34,878 nt of DNA from Betaproteobacteria bacterium (GTDB lineage Bacteria; Pseudomonadota; Gammaproteobacteria; Burkholderiales; Burkholderiaceae_C): the NCBI GenBank assembly GCA_016868205.1, contig VGHR01000022.1, positions 1 to 34,878 of the forward strand, in the 5' to 3' direction. The position numbers and the translations under genes are program-made. Under the pieces are notes generated by a model. That model saw only the letters and a program-made list of their open reading frames with translations, had not been told where the DNA came from and ran no database searches. Positions within the stretch are counted from its first letter, which is position 1. Each line of letters opens with the position of its first letter. Of this stretch, positions 25,121 through 33,793 are shown piece after piece.

Positions 25121-25678
25121 TCAGGGCGCATGGCCGAGGCTGAGCATTTGTTGCAGTTGTCCGATCTTGCGCCGGTTGGACGACCGGCCGGGCTCGATCT
25201 GCAGCGCCTTGGCATAGGAGCGCGCCGCCAGTTGGGCCAGCACATCCCCCAGGTTTTCGTGGGCGGTGGCGTAGCTGGGATCGTTGCGAAGGGCCGCCTC
25301 CAGAAGCACCCGCGCCTGGTCCAGGTCTTGTCGGGCGGCTAACAAGACGGCCAGGTTGTTGTACGGCTCGGGCAATTCCGGAAACTCCCGGGTGAGTTGG
25401 CGGAAGATTTCCTCGGCCTCCGCGCCGCGGCCAATTTCGGTTAGCGTGACCCCACGCAAGAAACGCATTTGCGGATCGCGCGGCTTTTCGCTCAGATAGG
25501 CATCAGCCTGCGCCAGGGCCTTGCCGTGCTGGCCGCTGCTACTGAGCCGTTGCACCTCCCGGTAGGGGTTGGCTTGAGCCGTCGTGCACAAGAATGCGGT
25601 CATAACCACGCCAAGCAGGCTTGCCCGCAGGGCTTGCAATCGGTTCGTGCGGGGCAGGGGAGTGCGGTCAGCGTTCAT
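25121..25678 (-). CDS. Exported tetratricopeptide-repeat protein
   Basis: The 185-residue product has an N-terminal basic region and hydrophobic core (LLGVVMTAFLCTTAQA) with probable signal-peptidase cleavage after AQA near residue 36, so it is likely periplasmic. Three TPR-like units follow: about 47-80 (GKALAQADAYLSEKPRDPQM), about 82-115 (GAEAEEIFRQLTREFPELPE) and about 116-150 (DLDQARVLLEAALRNDPSYA). TPR units bind partner proteins; no catalytic motif is present. It is the first gene of the TPR-ppiA-ppiB-lpxH-mtfA unit, divergent from cysS, which hints at a role in envelope assembly, but this is inference from position only. Confidence 0.87.
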   Translation of the reverse strand: MNADRTPLPRTNRLQALRASLLGVVMTAFLCTTAQANPYREVQRLSSSGQHGKALAQADAYLSEKPRDPQMRFLRGVTLTEIGRGAEAEEIFRQLTREFPELPEPYNNLAVLLAARQDLDQARVLLEAALRNDPSYATAHENLGDVLAQLAARSYAKALQIEPGRSSNRRKIGQLQQMLSLGHAP

Positions 25679-25771
25679 GATGTGGGACGGGGCGGTCGAC
25701 GGATGCGGGTTGCGGCCTGGGCCACCCTACCCCCATGAAAACGCCGACTGCCCAAAAGTGTAGCGCAGGGG

Positions 25772-25777
25772 TATAGT
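25772..25777 (+). promoter_or_regulatory. candidate -10 element upstream of cysS
   Basis: TATAGT lies 70 bases upstream of the cysS ATG in the 168-base divergent spacer. A matching -35 element is poor (CTGCCC near 25748-25753), so the call rests on the -10 alone. Confidence 0.3.
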
Positions 25778-25846
25778 TGGCGCCAGGGTAGAGGCCGCGC
25801 TCATTCAAGCAGTGCCTGGTCGGCCCCCTTTCGAACTGCACACCTC

Positions 25847-27223
25847 ATGAGCTTACGCATCTACAACACGCTATCGCGTGCCGTGGAAAACTTTTCTCCC
25901 ATGGAGCCCGGTCGTGTGCGCATGTATGTGTGCGGCATGACCATTTATGACCTATGCCACATCGGCCACGCGCGCATGATGATGGCTTTTGATGTGGTCC
26001 AGCGTTGGTTCAATGCCAGTGGCCTGCGCGTGACCTATGTGCGCAACATCACTGATATTGACGACAAGATTATTCGGCGGGCGCTCGAGCGCGGCATCAC
26101 TATTGGTGAATTGACCCGCGAGATGACCCAGGCCATGCACCAGGACATTGCCGCGCTCGGCATTGAGCCGCCAACGCTCGAGCCGCGCGCCACCGAATAT
26201 GTGCCCCAGATGCTCGATCTCATTGGCCGCTTGGAGTCGAAAGGCCTGGCTTATCGGGCCGATAACGGGGATGTCAATTTTCCGGTGCGCAAGTTCCCGG
26301 GCTATGGCAAGCTCTCGGGCAAGTCTGTGGACGAATTGCGGGCAGGCCAGAGAGTGGCCGTCAGCCCGGGCAAGAACGACCCGCTTGATTTCGTGCTCTG
26401 GAAGTCGGCCAAGCCCGAGGAGCCTGCCCAAGCCAAGTGGGACAGCCCCTATGGCCCGGGTCGGCCCGGCTGGCATATTGAATGCTCGGCCATGAGCTGT
26501 CAGACCCTGGGCGAATCCTTCGACATTCACGGGGGCGGGGCCGATCTGCAGTTTCCGCATCACGAGAATGAAATCGCGCAGAGCGAGGGTGCCAGCGGCA
26601 AGACCCTCGCGCGGTTTTGGATGCACAACGGATTTGTGCGCGTGGACAACGAGAAAATGTCCAAGTCGCTGGGCAATTTTTTCACCATCCGCGAGGTGCT
26701 GAGCCGTTACGACGCGGAGACGGTTCGCTTTTTCATGGTGCGCACCCACTATCGCAGCCCGCTTAACTACAGCGATGCGCATCTCGATGATGCGCGTAGC
26801 GCGCTCAAACGCCTGTACACCGCGCTCGAGCCCTTCAAGCGAGAACCCGCGGACATCGACTGGTCGCATCCCATCGCCCTTCGATTCAAGGCTGCGATGG
26901 ACGAGGACTTCGGTACGCCCGAAGCGGTAGCCGTTCTGTTTGATCTGGCCGCCGAGATCAACCGCAGCGCTTCGGCCGATGCAGCCCATCTGCTGCGCGC
27001 CCTGGGGGGCACGCTCGGTCTGTTGCAGGGCGACCCGGCCGGCTTTTTGCGTGCTGGTGCGAGAGTCTCGACCGAGGAAATTGAAGCCTCGGTTGCCCAG
27101 CGTGCTGCCGCCAAGGCCGCCCGCGACTTTGCCTTGGCCGATCGCATTCGGCAGGACTTGCTGGCCCGCGGCATTGCTCTGAAAGACTCTCCCTCGGGCA
27201 CGACCTGGGAAGCAGTGTCATGA
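25847..27223 (+). CDS. cysS: Cysteine--tRNA ligase
   Basis: The 458-residue class I aminoacyl-tRNA synthetase has HIGH at residues 38-41 ([10 protein letters not shown]) and KMSKS at 270-274 ([10 protein letters not shown]). Cys29 in [10 protein letters not shown] is a zinc ligand, with the others in WHIECSAMS and [12 protein letters not shown]; these are CysRS-specific motifs. It charges tRNA-Cys with cysteine in the cytoplasm. Length matches the family. The stop overlaps the next gene by four bases (ATGA), so the glycosylase is co-translated. The upstream TPR gene is divergent. Confidence 0.98.
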   Translation: MSLRIYNTLSRAVENFSPMEPGRVRMYVCGMTIYDLCHIGHARMMMAFDVVQRWFNASGLRVTYVRNITDIDDKIIRRALERGITIGELTREMTQAMHQDIAALGIEPPTLEPRATEYVPQMLDLIGRLESKGLAYRADNGDVNFPVRKFPGYGKLSGKSVDELRAGQRVAVSPGKNDPLDFVLWKSAKPEEPAQAKWDSPYGPGRPGWHIECSAMSCQTLGESFDIHGGGADLQFPHHENEIAQSEGASGKTLARFWMHNGFVRVDNEKMSKSLGNFFTIREVLSRYDAETVRFFMVRTHYRSPLNYSDAHLDDARSALKRLYTALEPFKREPADIDWSHPIALRFKAAMDEDFGTPEAVAVLFDLAAEINRSASADAAHLLRALGGTLGLLQGDPAGFLRAGARVSTEEIEASVAQRAAAKAARDFALADRIRQDLLARGIALKDSPSGTTWEAVS

Positions 27224-27903
27224 AAACCCTGGCCAAAACCGGGCCGGGCTCTGCCGAGCTGACGCAGGCTGCTGCGGTGCAGACCACGGTGCCGGCCTAT
27301 TGGCAGGAGGCGTGCGCTCACCTGGTCAAGCGCGATCGCGTCATGAAACGGCTCATTCCTCAGTTTGCCCAGGCCTGTCTGCAATCGCGCGGCGATGCCT
27401 TTGTAACGCTGGCGCGCAGCATTGTGGGCCAGCAGATATCGGTCAAGGCCGCTCAAAGCGTGTGGGACCGCTTTGCCGGACTCCCGCGGCAGGTGACTCC
27501 GCGCAGTGTGCTCAAGCTCAAGGTCGACGACATGCGCACGGCCGGCCTGTCGGCGCGCAAGATCGAGTACCTGGTCGATTTGGCCCTGCATTTCGATTCG
27601 GGCGCCGTTCATGTGCAAGCCTGGGAGGCCATGGGGGATGAGGACATCATTACCGAGTTGGTGGCCATACGCGGCATCGGCCGTTGGACCGCAGAGATGT
27701 TTTTGATTTTTCACCTCATGCGGCCCAATGTCTTGCCCCTCGATGATGTCGGTCTGATCAACGGTATCAGCCGGAATTATTTTTCGGGCGAGTCGGTCAG
27801 CCGAAGCGAGGCTCGCGAGGTGGCCGGAGCCTGGGCGCCCTATTGCACCGTGGCAACTTGGTATATTTGGCGCTCGCTTGACCCGCTGCCTGTGTCGTAC
27901 TAG
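27220..27903 (+). CDS. DNA-3-methyladenine glycosylase (HhH-GPD superfamily, AlkA-like)
   Basis: The 227-residue protein has the helix-hairpin-helix motif [18 protein letters not shown] (about 147-164), followed by the GPD region PLDDVGL, where Asp176 is the catalytic aspartate. [22 protein letters not shown] near residues 64-85 is the other family signature. These enzymes excise alkylated bases such as 3-methyladenine for base excision repair. It lacks the N-terminal domain of E. coli AlkA (282 residues), as do the short bacterial AlkA homologues. The start overlaps the cysS stop (ATGA), and accA begins 37 bases after the stop. Confidence 0.94.
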   Translation: MKTLAKTGPGSAELTQAAAVQTTVPAYWQEACAHLVKRDRVMKRLIPQFAQACLQSRGDAFVTLARSIVGQQISVKAAQSVWDRFAGLPRQVTPRSVLKLKVDDMRTAGLSARKIEYLVDLALHFDSGAVHVQAWEAMGDEDIITELVAIRGIGRWTAEMFLIFHLMRPNVLPLDDVGLINGISRNYFSGESVSRSEAREVAGAWAPYCTVATWYIWRSLDPLPVSY

Positions 27904-27940
27904 GACGGGCCAGCCTTGGCACAAGAGGGGAACCAAAAAT

Positions 27941-28918
27941 ATGGGCAAGAAAGTCTTTCTCGACTTTGAACAGGCCATCGCCGACCTGGAAGAAAAGATC
28001 GAGGAGTTGCGTTATGTGCAAACCGAATCGGCGGTGGACATCTCCTCTGAGATCGATCAGCTCTCCAAGAAGAGCTTGCAGCTGACCAAGGACATCTACA
28101 GCGACCTCTCGCCTTGGCAGATCACCAAGATCGCACGCCATGCCGAGCGGCCGTACACCCTCGACTACATCCAGGAGATCTTCACCGACTTTGTCGAACT
28201 GCACGGCGACCGGCACTTTGCCGATGACCTGAGTATCGTCGGTGGTCTGGCGCGCTTTAATGGCTCGCCTTGCATGGTGCTCGGCCAGCAAAAAGGGCGC
28301 GACACCAAAGAGCGGGCGGCGCGCAATTTCGGCATGACCAAGCCTGAGGGGTATCGCAAGGCTCTGCGCCTGATGAAGCTGGCCGAGAAGTTCAAGCTAC
28401 CCGTCTTTACCTTTGTGGATACGCCCGGCGCCTACCCCGGCATCGATGCGGAAGAGCGTGGTCAGTCCGAGGCCATAGGCCGCAACATCTTTGAGATGGC
28501 CCAACTGGAGGTGCCGATCATCACCACCATCATCGGCGAGGGCGGATCCGGCGGCGCGCTGGCCATATCGGTGGCCGATCAGGTCATCATGCTGCAGTAC
28601 TCGGTGTATTCGGTGATCAGCCCCGAGGGCTGCGCCTCCATTCTCTGGAAGACGGCTGACCAGGCGCAGAGTGCTGCTGAGGCCCTGGGCATCACCGCAC
28701 ACCGGCTCAAGGCCTTGGGGCTTATTGACAAAATCGTCAACGAGCCGGTGGGCGGCGCGCATCGCGATCCCAGGCAGATGGCTTCGTTCCTCAAGCGCGC
28801 CCTCGGCGATGCACTGCGACAGGTTTCAGACCTTAAGGCCAAAGAGCTTGTCGAGCGGCGTTACGAGCGGATTCAGGCGTATGGCCGATTCACCGACACC
28901 CGAGCCGAGTCGCGCTAG
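27941..28918 (+). CDS. accA: Acetyl-CoA carboxylase carboxyltransferase subunit alpha
   Basis: ATG 27941, preceded by GAGGGG, gives 325 residues, the usual AccA length. The frame is open earlier but overlaps the glycosylase gene. [20 protein letters not shown] at the start, [31 protein letters not shown] and [15 protein letters not shown] (oxyanion-hole glycines) are family signatures. With AccD it transfers the carboxyl group from biotin to acetyl-CoA to make malonyl-CoA, the first step of fatty acid synthesis. An intrinsic terminator follows 23 bases after the stop, inside the annotated start of tilS. Confidence 0.98.
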   Translation: MGKKVFLDFEQAIADLEEKIEELRYVQTESAVDISSEIDQLSKKSLQLTKDIYSDLSPWQITKIARHAERPYTLDYIQEIFTDFVELHGDRHFADDLSIVGGLARFNGSPCMVLGQQKGRDTKERAARNFGMTKPEGYRKALRLMKLAEKFKLPVFTFVDTPGAYPGIDAEERGQSEAIGRNIFEMAQLEVPIITTIIGEGGSGGALAISVADQVIMLQYSVYSVISPEGCASILWKTADQAQSAAEALGITAHRLKALGLIDKIVNEPVGGAHRDPRQMASFLKRALGDALRQVSDLKAKELVERRYERIQAYGRFTDTRAESR

Positions 28919-29924
28919 CGTGCCCGCAAGGGGTGCGTCAGAGCCGGCTCGTGAGCCGGCTTTTTTGCAGGTGCATGGCGACTTGCTGACGACCGCGCTA
29001 CAGAACTTCGTTTTGGCGCAGCGTTTCGTTGGCCCTTACGCTGTGGCCTACAGCGGCGGGGCCGACTCTTCGGCCTTGCTGCATGCGGCTGCGCGGTGCT
29101 GGCCCGGACAGGTTCGGGCCGTGCATGTGCACCACGGCTTGCAGGCGGCGGCGGATGACTTTGAGCGTCATGGCCGACAAGTCTGTGCAAGCGTGTCGGT
29201 ACCCCTGGAGGTGGTGCATCTCAAGGCCCATCCCCAGCCCGGCCAAAGCCCGGAAGACGCCGCGCGCCGACATCGCTATGCCGCTCTCGCCAAGGCCGCT
29301 CGGCATCACGCCTGTTCGGTGGTGCTGCTGGCCCAGCATGCCGATGACCAGGCTGAGACGGTGCTCATGGCCCTGGGCAGGGGCGCTGGTTTACCCGGCC
29401 TGTCTGCAATGCCAGAGCGTTTTGAGCGCGAGGGCATGCTTTTCGCGCGTCCTTTTTTGACCTTTCCGGGCGCTGATTTGCGCGGCTGGTTGACCGAGCA
29501 GTCCTTGGGCTTCATTGAGGACCCGAGCAACGCCGACGAGCGCTACAGTCGCAACCGTTTGCGCAGACGACTGATGCCAAGCCTGGCCGAGGTTCTTCCG
29601 CATTTCCGTCAGACATTCGCGCGTAGCGCCCGCCACGCCGCGCAAGCCCAAGGACTCCTTGACGAACTGGCGCAACTCGATCTGGCGCAGACCGGCATGC
29701 CGCCGAAGTTGGAGGCCTTGCGCCGCCTGTCTTGGGCGCGTCAGGCCAATGCGCTGCGCCATTGGTTGACCGCTGTCCATCAGGTTCGGCCCAGCGCCGC
29801 TCAACTCGATGAACTGCTGGCGCAGATACAGGCCTGCAGCACCCGGGGACACGCGATTGAGCTCAAGGTGGGGGCAGGGCGGGTGTACCGTGACGGGAAT
29901 TTCTTGCTCTACCAGCCCGCTTAA
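28881..29924 (+). CDS. tilS: tRNA(Ile)-lysidine synthase
   Basis: The product has 347 residues from ATG 28881. [16 protein letters not shown] is the PP-loop ATP-binding motif (SGGxDS), followed by [10 protein letters not shown] and the [29 protein letters not shown] block with the HxxDDQAE motif of Til[21 protein letters not shown] is another signature. It converts C34 of tRNA-Ile(CAU) to lysidine so that the tRNA reads AUA. The start is doubtful: ATG 28881 overlaps accA by 38 bases and places a strong terminator within the first 30 codons, giving a Pro/Ala/Glu-rich leader. GTG 28971, just after the terminator, would give 317 residues with the PP-loop nearer the N-terminus, as in most TilS. 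I keep the ATG because no ribosome binding site precedes the GTG. Confidence 0.9.
   Translation: MADSPTPEPSRASVPARGASEPAREPAFLQVHGDLLTTALQNFVLAQRFVGPYAVAYSGGADSSALLHAAARCWPGQVRAVHVHHGLQAAADDFERHGRQVCASVSVPLEVVHLKAHPQPGQSPEDAARRHRYAALAKAARHHACSVVLLAQHADDQAETVLMALGRGAGLPGLSAMPERFEREGMLFARPFLTFPGADLRGWLTEQSLGFIEDPSNADERYSRNRLRRRLMPSLAEVLPHFRQTFARSARHAAQAQGLLDELAQLDLAQTGMPPKLEALRRLSWARQANALRHWLTAVHQVRPSAAQLDELLAQIQACSTRGHAIELKVGAGRVYRDGNFLLYQPA
28942..28966 (+). terminator. Intrinsic terminator after accA
   Basis: AGCCGGCTC (28942-28950), a two-base loop, and GAGCCGGCT (28953-28961) form a perfect 9-bp GC-rich stem followed directly by a T-run (28961-28966). The stop of accA is 23 bases upstream. 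It falls inside the tilS frame if tilS starts at ATG 28881. Confidence 0.75.
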
Positions 29925-29960
29925 GAGGCCACGCCGAGGCTAACGCCCTGAGGGCGCCCG

Positions 29961-29983
29961 CCGGCGAGGGCCGGTTTTATAAT
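29961..29983 (+). promoter_or_regulatory. Short terminator hairpin and consensus -10 between tilS and lysC
   Basis: CCGGC/GCCGG (29961-29974) with a 4-base loop and a TTTT tail can end tilS transcription. The tail overlaps a perfect TATAAT (29978-29983), 71 bases before the lysC ATG, a candidate -10 element. No -35 element with good spacing is visible. Confidence 0.4.
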
Positions 29984-30053
29984 TGCGGGTTTCTCACAGC
30001 GGACCGTCCTGCCTCTCAGGGTGCCCGGTGACCGTTTTCTTGTTGACCTATCC

Positions 30054-31322
30054 ATGGCTCTGATCGTTCATAAATACGGCGGCACTTCAATGGGCTCGAC
30101 CGAGCGCATCCGCAATGTGGCCAAGCGTGTGGCCAAATGGGCCAGAGCCGGCCACCACATGATCGTGGTACCCAGCGCCATGAGCGGGGAGACCAACCGT
30201 CTGCTGGCCTTGGCGAAGGAAGTTGCACCTGCCAAGGTCGACACGGCCTACCACCGCGAGCTCGATCAACTGGCCGCTACCGGCGAACAGGCCTCCTCAG
30301 CGCTTTTGGCCATCGCATTGCAAGCCGAGGGGATGGCCAGCGTCAGCTATGCGGGCTGGCAGGTGGCCATCAAGACCAACTCGGCCTACACCAAGGCGCG
30401 TATCGAATCCATCGACGATGCCCGCGTGCGCGCCGATTTGGCCCAGGGCAAGGTGGTCATCATCACCGGATTTCAGGGCGTTGATGACGGGGGCCACATC
30501 ACCACGCTCGGCCGCGGCGGCTCGGACACCTCCGCCGTGGCGGTGGCTGCTGCCATGGGCGCTAAAGAGTGCCTCATCTACACCGATGTAGATGGCGTTT
30601 ACACCACCGATCCGCGGGTGGTCCCAGAGGCGCGGCGTCTGAACACCATCAGCTTCGAAGAAATGCTCGAGATGGCATCGCTCGGCTCCAAGGTATTGCA
30701 AATTCGTTCGGTCGAATTTGCTGGCAAGTACAAGGTTCCGCTGCGCGTGCTTTCTAGCTTCACGCCCTGGGATATCGATATCAACGAGGAGGCCCGCTCG
30801 GGCACCTTGATCAGTTTTGAGGAAGATGAAAACATGGAACAAGCCGTTGTCTCGGGCATAGCCTTTAACCGCGACGAAGCCAAAATTTCATTGCTCGGCG
30901 TACCCGATACGCCCGGTATCGCCTACCAGATTCTTGGTGCGGTGGCTCAGGCCAATATTGAAGTGGACATGATCATCCAAAACCTGAGCCACGAAGGTAA
31001 AACCGATTTCAGCTTCACCGTCCACCGCAATGACTTTGCCCGCACCATCGACCTGCTCAAGGCGGAGGTTGCATCCAAACTCGGGGCCAAGCAGGTGGTT
31101 GGTGATGCCAAGATCTGCAAGGTGTCGATTGTGGGTATCGGGATGCGCAGTCATGTAGGCGTGGCCAGTCGCATGTTTCGGGCCCTGAGCGAGGAGGGCA
31201 TCAACATTCAGATGATCTCCACCAGCGAGATCAAAACCTCGGTGGTTATCGACGAGAAGTACATGGAACTGGCCGTGCGCGCCCTGCACAAGGCCTTTGA
31301 CCTGGATCAAGCCCAAGCCTGA
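30054..31322 (+). CDS. lysC: Aspartate kinase
   Basis: ATG 30054 gives 422 residues, the usual length of monofunctional betaproteobacterial aspartokinase; a GTG 11 codons upstream is less likely because homology begins at MALIVHKYGGTSMGS (K-Y/F-G-G-T-S motif). ITGFQGVDDGGHITTLGRGGSDTSA is the catalytic and ATP site. The C-terminus has two ACT domains (about 265-340 and 345-420, ISLLGVPDTPGIAYQILGAV and VSIVGIGMRSHVGVASRMF), typical of lysine- and threonine-inhibited enzymes. It phosphorylates aspartate, the entry step to lysine, threonine and methionine. It stands alone before tRNA-Ser, the block boundary where the mobile element inserted. Confidence 0.97.
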   Translation: MALIVHKYGGTSMGSTERIRNVAKRVAKWARAGHHMIVVPSAMSGETNRLLALAKEVAPAKVDTAYHRELDQLAATGEQASSALLAIALQAEGMASVSYAGWQVAIKTNSAYTKARIESIDDARVRADLAQGKVVIITGFQGVDDGGHITTLGRGGSDTSAVAVAAAMGAKECLIYTDVDGVYTTDPRVVPEARRLNTISFEEMLEMASLGSKVLQIRSVEFAGKYKVPLRVLSSFTPWDIDINEEARSGTLISFEEDENMEQAVVSGIAFNRDEAKISLLGVPDTPGIAYQILGAVAQANIEVDMIIQNLSHEGKTDFSFTVHRNDFARTIDLLKAEVASKLGAKQVVGDAKICKVSIVGIGMRSHVGVASRMFRALSEEGINIQMISTSEIKTSVVIDEKYMELAVRALHKAFDLDQAQA

Positions 31323-31357
31323 CCCCCGCGTGCTGCCAGAGGCCCCCGGAGCCGTGC

Positions 31358-31363
31358 CATAAT
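31358..31363 (+). promoter_or_regulatory. candidate -10 element of tRNA-Ser
   Basis: CATAAT ends nine bases before the first tRNA base, a position expected for a -10 element. No convincing -35 element was seen. Confidence 0.4.
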
Positions 31364-31371
31364 TGGGACAA

Positions 31372-31464
31372 GGAAACGTGACCGAGTGGCCGAAGGTGCT
31401 CCCCTGCTAAGGGAGTATGGGGTGTAGAGCCTCATCGAGGGTTCGAATCCCTCCGTTTCCGCCA
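31372..31464 (+). tRNA. tRNA-Ser(GCU)
   Basis: The 93-base sequence folds as a class II tRNA. GGAAACG (31372-31378) pairs with CGTTTCC, followed by G and an encoded CCA (31462-31464). The anticodon arm is CTCCC, loop CTGCTAA, GGGAG, with anticodon GCT at 31406-31408, reading AGC/AGU serine codons. A long variable arm follows, and GGTTCGAATCC forms the T loop. The intact acceptor end adjoins a tyrosine integrase gene, so its 3' half is the likely attachment site of the element downstream. Confidence 0.97.
31440..31464 (+). other. Probable attachment site core (3' end of tRNA-Ser)
   Basis: The T-arm to CCA end of tRNA-Ser is where P4-type integrases usually recombine, and an integrase gene begins 122 bases downstream, reading away from the tRNA. 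The expected second copy of the core is not found between here and the window edge, so the far end of the element is outside. Confidence 0.5.
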
Positions 31465-31493
31465 AAGGCGCCCCATGCGGGCGCTTTTCTTTT
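31464..31493 (+). terminator. Intrinsic terminator after tRNA-Ser
   Basis: GCGCCC (31468-31473), loop CATGC, GGGCGC (31479-31484), followed by TTTTCTTTTT. It can be lengthened by A-T pairs at the base. The position directly behind the encoded CCA fits tRNA termination. Confidence 0.7.
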
Positions 31494-31586
31494 TCCTTTT
31501 CCCTCTGAAACCACCCTCCCGCTGGACTCATCAATGCTCATCGGGTAGCATCAGAGCACGCCAAAGAAGGTGGGTGAGAAGGTGGA

Positions 31587-32831
31587 ATGCCAAAAGTCGC
31601 AAAAGATCTGACGGCCTTGGAAGTCAGGCGCCTGAAGCAGGAGGGGCTGCATTTCGTCGGCGGTGTGCCGGGGCTTGCCCTGCGCATTAAGGGCCCGTCT
31701 AAATCCTGGATCCTTCGCGTAGCTGTTGGGGGCAAAAGGCGAGAAATCGGACTTGGCGGCTTGACCTCGAGCAACGGCCTCGCGGAGGCGCGTCGCAAGG
31801 CCATGGAAGAGCGCGAGAAGATCCAACAAGGCATCGATCCTGTGCAGGCTAGGCGCTCGGCCCGAGCCGCTCTCAAAGCCGCTCGCTTCGGAGGGCTGAC
31901 CTTCAAACAAGCAGCCCTCGAATTTATCGAGGCCAATCGAGCCGCCTGGAGCTCTGACAAGCACGCGGGGCAATGGTTTGCGACGCTGGACACCTACGCC
32001 TTTCCTTCAATTGGCTCGATGGCGGTAGCCGATATCAACACAGCCCACGTTCTTCAGGTGCTGACTGAAGGAGACCTTTGGTCCCAAAAACCAGAGACCG
32101 CGAGCCGGCTGCGCCAGCGTATCGAGAAAGTTTTGGCGGCCGCCGATGTACGGGCCGGACGCGAGCGCCTCAACCCCGCAAGGTGGGAAGTGATCGGCAA
32201 ATCGTTACCGTCAAAGTCCAAAATTGCAAAAGTGCAGCATCACGCGGCGCTGCCGTGGGCGGAGATGGCGTCATTCATGACTGCACTGCGAAAGCAGGCC
32301 GGCGTTGGCGCTCTCGCCTTGGAATATGCCGTGCTAACGGCCGCCCGATCAGGGGAGGTGCGAGGGGCGACATGGTCCGAAATTGACCTTAAACGCAACG
32401 TCTGGTCGATTAGTGCCGAGCGTATGAAAGCTAGGCGCGCGCACCGCGTTGCCCTCTCGCCTCAAGCCCTGAACGTGCTCGAGCGTGCCAGGGCGATGGC
32501 AGGCTCTAAGAGCCTCGAGCCATCTGAGCTGATATTCCCGGGCGTTGGGCGACGCGAGCTGAGTGACATGACCATGGCTGCCGTGCTGAGGCGGATGAGG
32601 ATTGACGCAACCGCACATGGCTTTAGGGCAACATTTCGCTCTTGGGCCGGTCAGGCGACTCATTACGCGCGGGAGGTCATTGAGGACGCGCTCGCACATC
32701 AGATCGGTAACGCATCCGAGCGGGCGTACGCCCGTGGCGATTTACTTGAGAAAAGGGTGCCGCTCATGTGTGATTGGGGCTCGTGGTGCGATGGAGAAAC
32801 GGCCGACAGCAGACTGGTACGGGCGCAATGA
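31587..32831 (+). CDS. P4-type tyrosine integrase
   Basis: The 414-residue protein has an N-terminal arm-binding DUF4102-type domain (about 1-95, LALRIKGPSKSWILRVAVGG, LAEARRKAMEEREKIQQGID), a SAM-like core-binding domain (about 105-210) and a C-terminal catalytic domain. Catalytic residues are visible: Arg254 (TAARSGEVRG), His344 and Arg347 (HGFRATFRSWA), His371 (LAHQIG) and nucleophile Tyr381 (SERAYARGD). It therefore looks active. It would recombine the element with the tRNA-Ser 3' end. GAAGGTGGA before the ATG is a usable ribosome binding site. The stop overlaps the next gene's ATG (ATGA). Confidence 0.96.
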   Translation: MPKVAKDLTALEVRRLKQEGLHFVGGVPGLALRIKGPSKSWILRVAVGGKRREIGLGGLTSSNGLAEARRKAMEEREKIQQGIDPVQARRSARAALKAARFGGLTFKQAALEFIEANRAAWSSDKHAGQWFATLDTYAFPSIGSMAVADINTAHVLQVLTEGDLWSQKPETASRLRQRIEKVLAAADVRAGRERLNPARWEVIGKSLPSKSKIAKVQHHAALPWAEMASFMTALRKQAGVGALALEYAVLTAARSGEVRGATWSEIDLKRNVWSISAERMKARRAHRVALSPQALNVLERARAMAGSKSLEPSELIFPGVGRRELSDMTMAAVLRRMRIDATAHGFRATFRSWAGQATHYAREVIEDALAHQIGNASERAYARGDLLEKRVPLMCDWGSWCDGETADSRLVRAQ

Positions 32832-33394
32832 TGAAAGAAGACCCTCTCTTGGTCCCGGGCCCGTGGTTTAAAGGACTGATTCGTGAAGCCCAACCCGCAA
32901 AGCGGCCAAGGCGAAGGGGAGGGGCGGCCAAGACTGAGACCTCTACCCTTGCTCTTGAGAGGAACGGGCGAGTTGTGCCTGGCGCTGAGGGCTTTAGGCG
33001 TGCGCTCGCCGTCAAGGCCAGTGAGCTTATCGAGCAAAATCGTGGTGGCGGCATCACCGCTTTACTGCTGCCACGAAACCGGCGCGAGATTCGGCGTTTG
33101 ATAAAGGACCGCGAACAGTACACGTTGCGGCACGTGCAGATCAGAAACAGGGGGCGCTTCGAAGATCTACGAATCCAACTGTGCAACCCTGGGTTGCTAG
33201 TCGACTTGATCCGCGTTTATCCAGAAGCAAGAAAGCCAACCATAAAAAATTTTGCTTTTTGGCTGCACGAGGAAATGGTCAAAACAGACTCTGCAGCACA
33301 CCGGATCGTCTTGGCTCATGCCCCTAACCTCTTGACTGTCAAGCGCAAGCGTACCTGGATCCACCGGATGCTGCTCAAGAAAATGTCGCGTTAA
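32828..33394 (+). CDS. Hypothetical basic protein co-translated with the integrase
   Basis: I do not recognise this 188-residue protein. ATG 32828 overlaps the integrase TGA by four bases (ATGA), so it is likely to be made by translational coupling; a second ATG follows at once. It is strongly basic: a KRPRRRGGAAK patch at about residues 24-34, RNRREIRRLIKDREQ near 83-97, and a C-terminal tail ending in KRKRTWIHRMLLKKMSR. This suggests nucleic-acid binding. There is no signal peptide, membrane helix or zinc motif. Co-expression with the integrase could mean a role in recombination, but that is inference from position. Confidence 0.75.
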   Translation: MMKEDPLLVPGPWFKGLIREAQPAKRPRRRGGAAKTETSTLALERNGRVVPGAEGFRRALAVKASELIEQNRGGGITALLLPRNRREIRRLIKDREQYTLRHVQIRNRGRFEDLRIQLCNPGLLVDLIRVYPEARKPTIKNFAFWLHEEMVKTDSAAHRIVLAHAPNLLTVKRKRTWIHRMLLKKMSR

Positions 33395-33447
33395 GCGCCA
33401 TTGGCGCGCGGCGCTTAGTATGCGGGCAAGTTTCTGCCTACCCGCAT
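33392..33447 (+). promoter_or_regulatory. Two inverted repeats before and across the HTH gene start
   Basis: TAAGCGCC (33392-33399) pairs with GGCGCTTA (33410-33417). Then ATGCGGG (33420-33426) pairs with CCCGCAT (33441-33447), whose right arm includes the first two bases of the HTH gene ATG (33446-33448). The first may end the preceding gene, although no T-run follows. The second is a candidate operator for the HTH protein or an mRNA hairpin that hides its start codon. Confidence 0.5.
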
Positions 33448-33793
33448 GCCGCCTCCTCGTACCCCATCAAATCTCAAGCCCGGTTGGTTTGATTGCCTGG
33501 CGGACGTTGCGCTCGTTCGCGAGTTCAGGCTTCTCAGCGATCCCAATAACCTCTCCCCCCTCATTGACGTCAGCGCCGAGACGTGGCGCCGCTGGGGGAC
33601 GCAGGGCCTCGCGCCTCGAGCCGTCACGGTCGCAGGCTGCCGTTTTTATCGAGTGGGAGAGGTGCGAGCTTGGCTTCAAGGGCAGTGGAAGCCGGAAAAA
33701 AAAGAGACGTTGGCGAAAGGCGCTGAAAAGTCACTTTGCAATCCCGTGCCCATCTGGCTCACCAAGCATATAGCGATTTTTTATTCGGCTTGA
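33446..33793 (+). CDS. AlpA/excisionase-like helix-turn-helix protein
   Basis: The 115-residue product contains a winged-HTH pattern of the MerR/AlpA/excisionase type at about residues 38-77. SAETWRRWGTQGLAPRAV is the recognition region, followed by a wing (AGCRFYRVGEVRAWL) with the usual R-x-R/Y-x-x-x-E-V-x-x-W ending. In P4-like and CP4 elements, AlpA-type proteins regulate integrase expression and act in excision, so the same role is likely. The C-terminal tail (KEKKETLAKG and beyond) is not recognised. No Shine-Dalgarno sequence precedes the ATG, and an inverted repeat covers it. The stop TGA shares its A with the ATG of the next gene (TGATG), implying coupled translation. Confidence 0.82.
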   Translation: MPPPRTPSNLKPGWFDCLADVALVREFRLLSDPNNLSPLIDVSAETWRRWGTQGLAPRAVTVAGCRFYRVGEVRAWLQGQWKPEKKETLAKGAEKSLCNPVPIWLTKHIAIFYSA

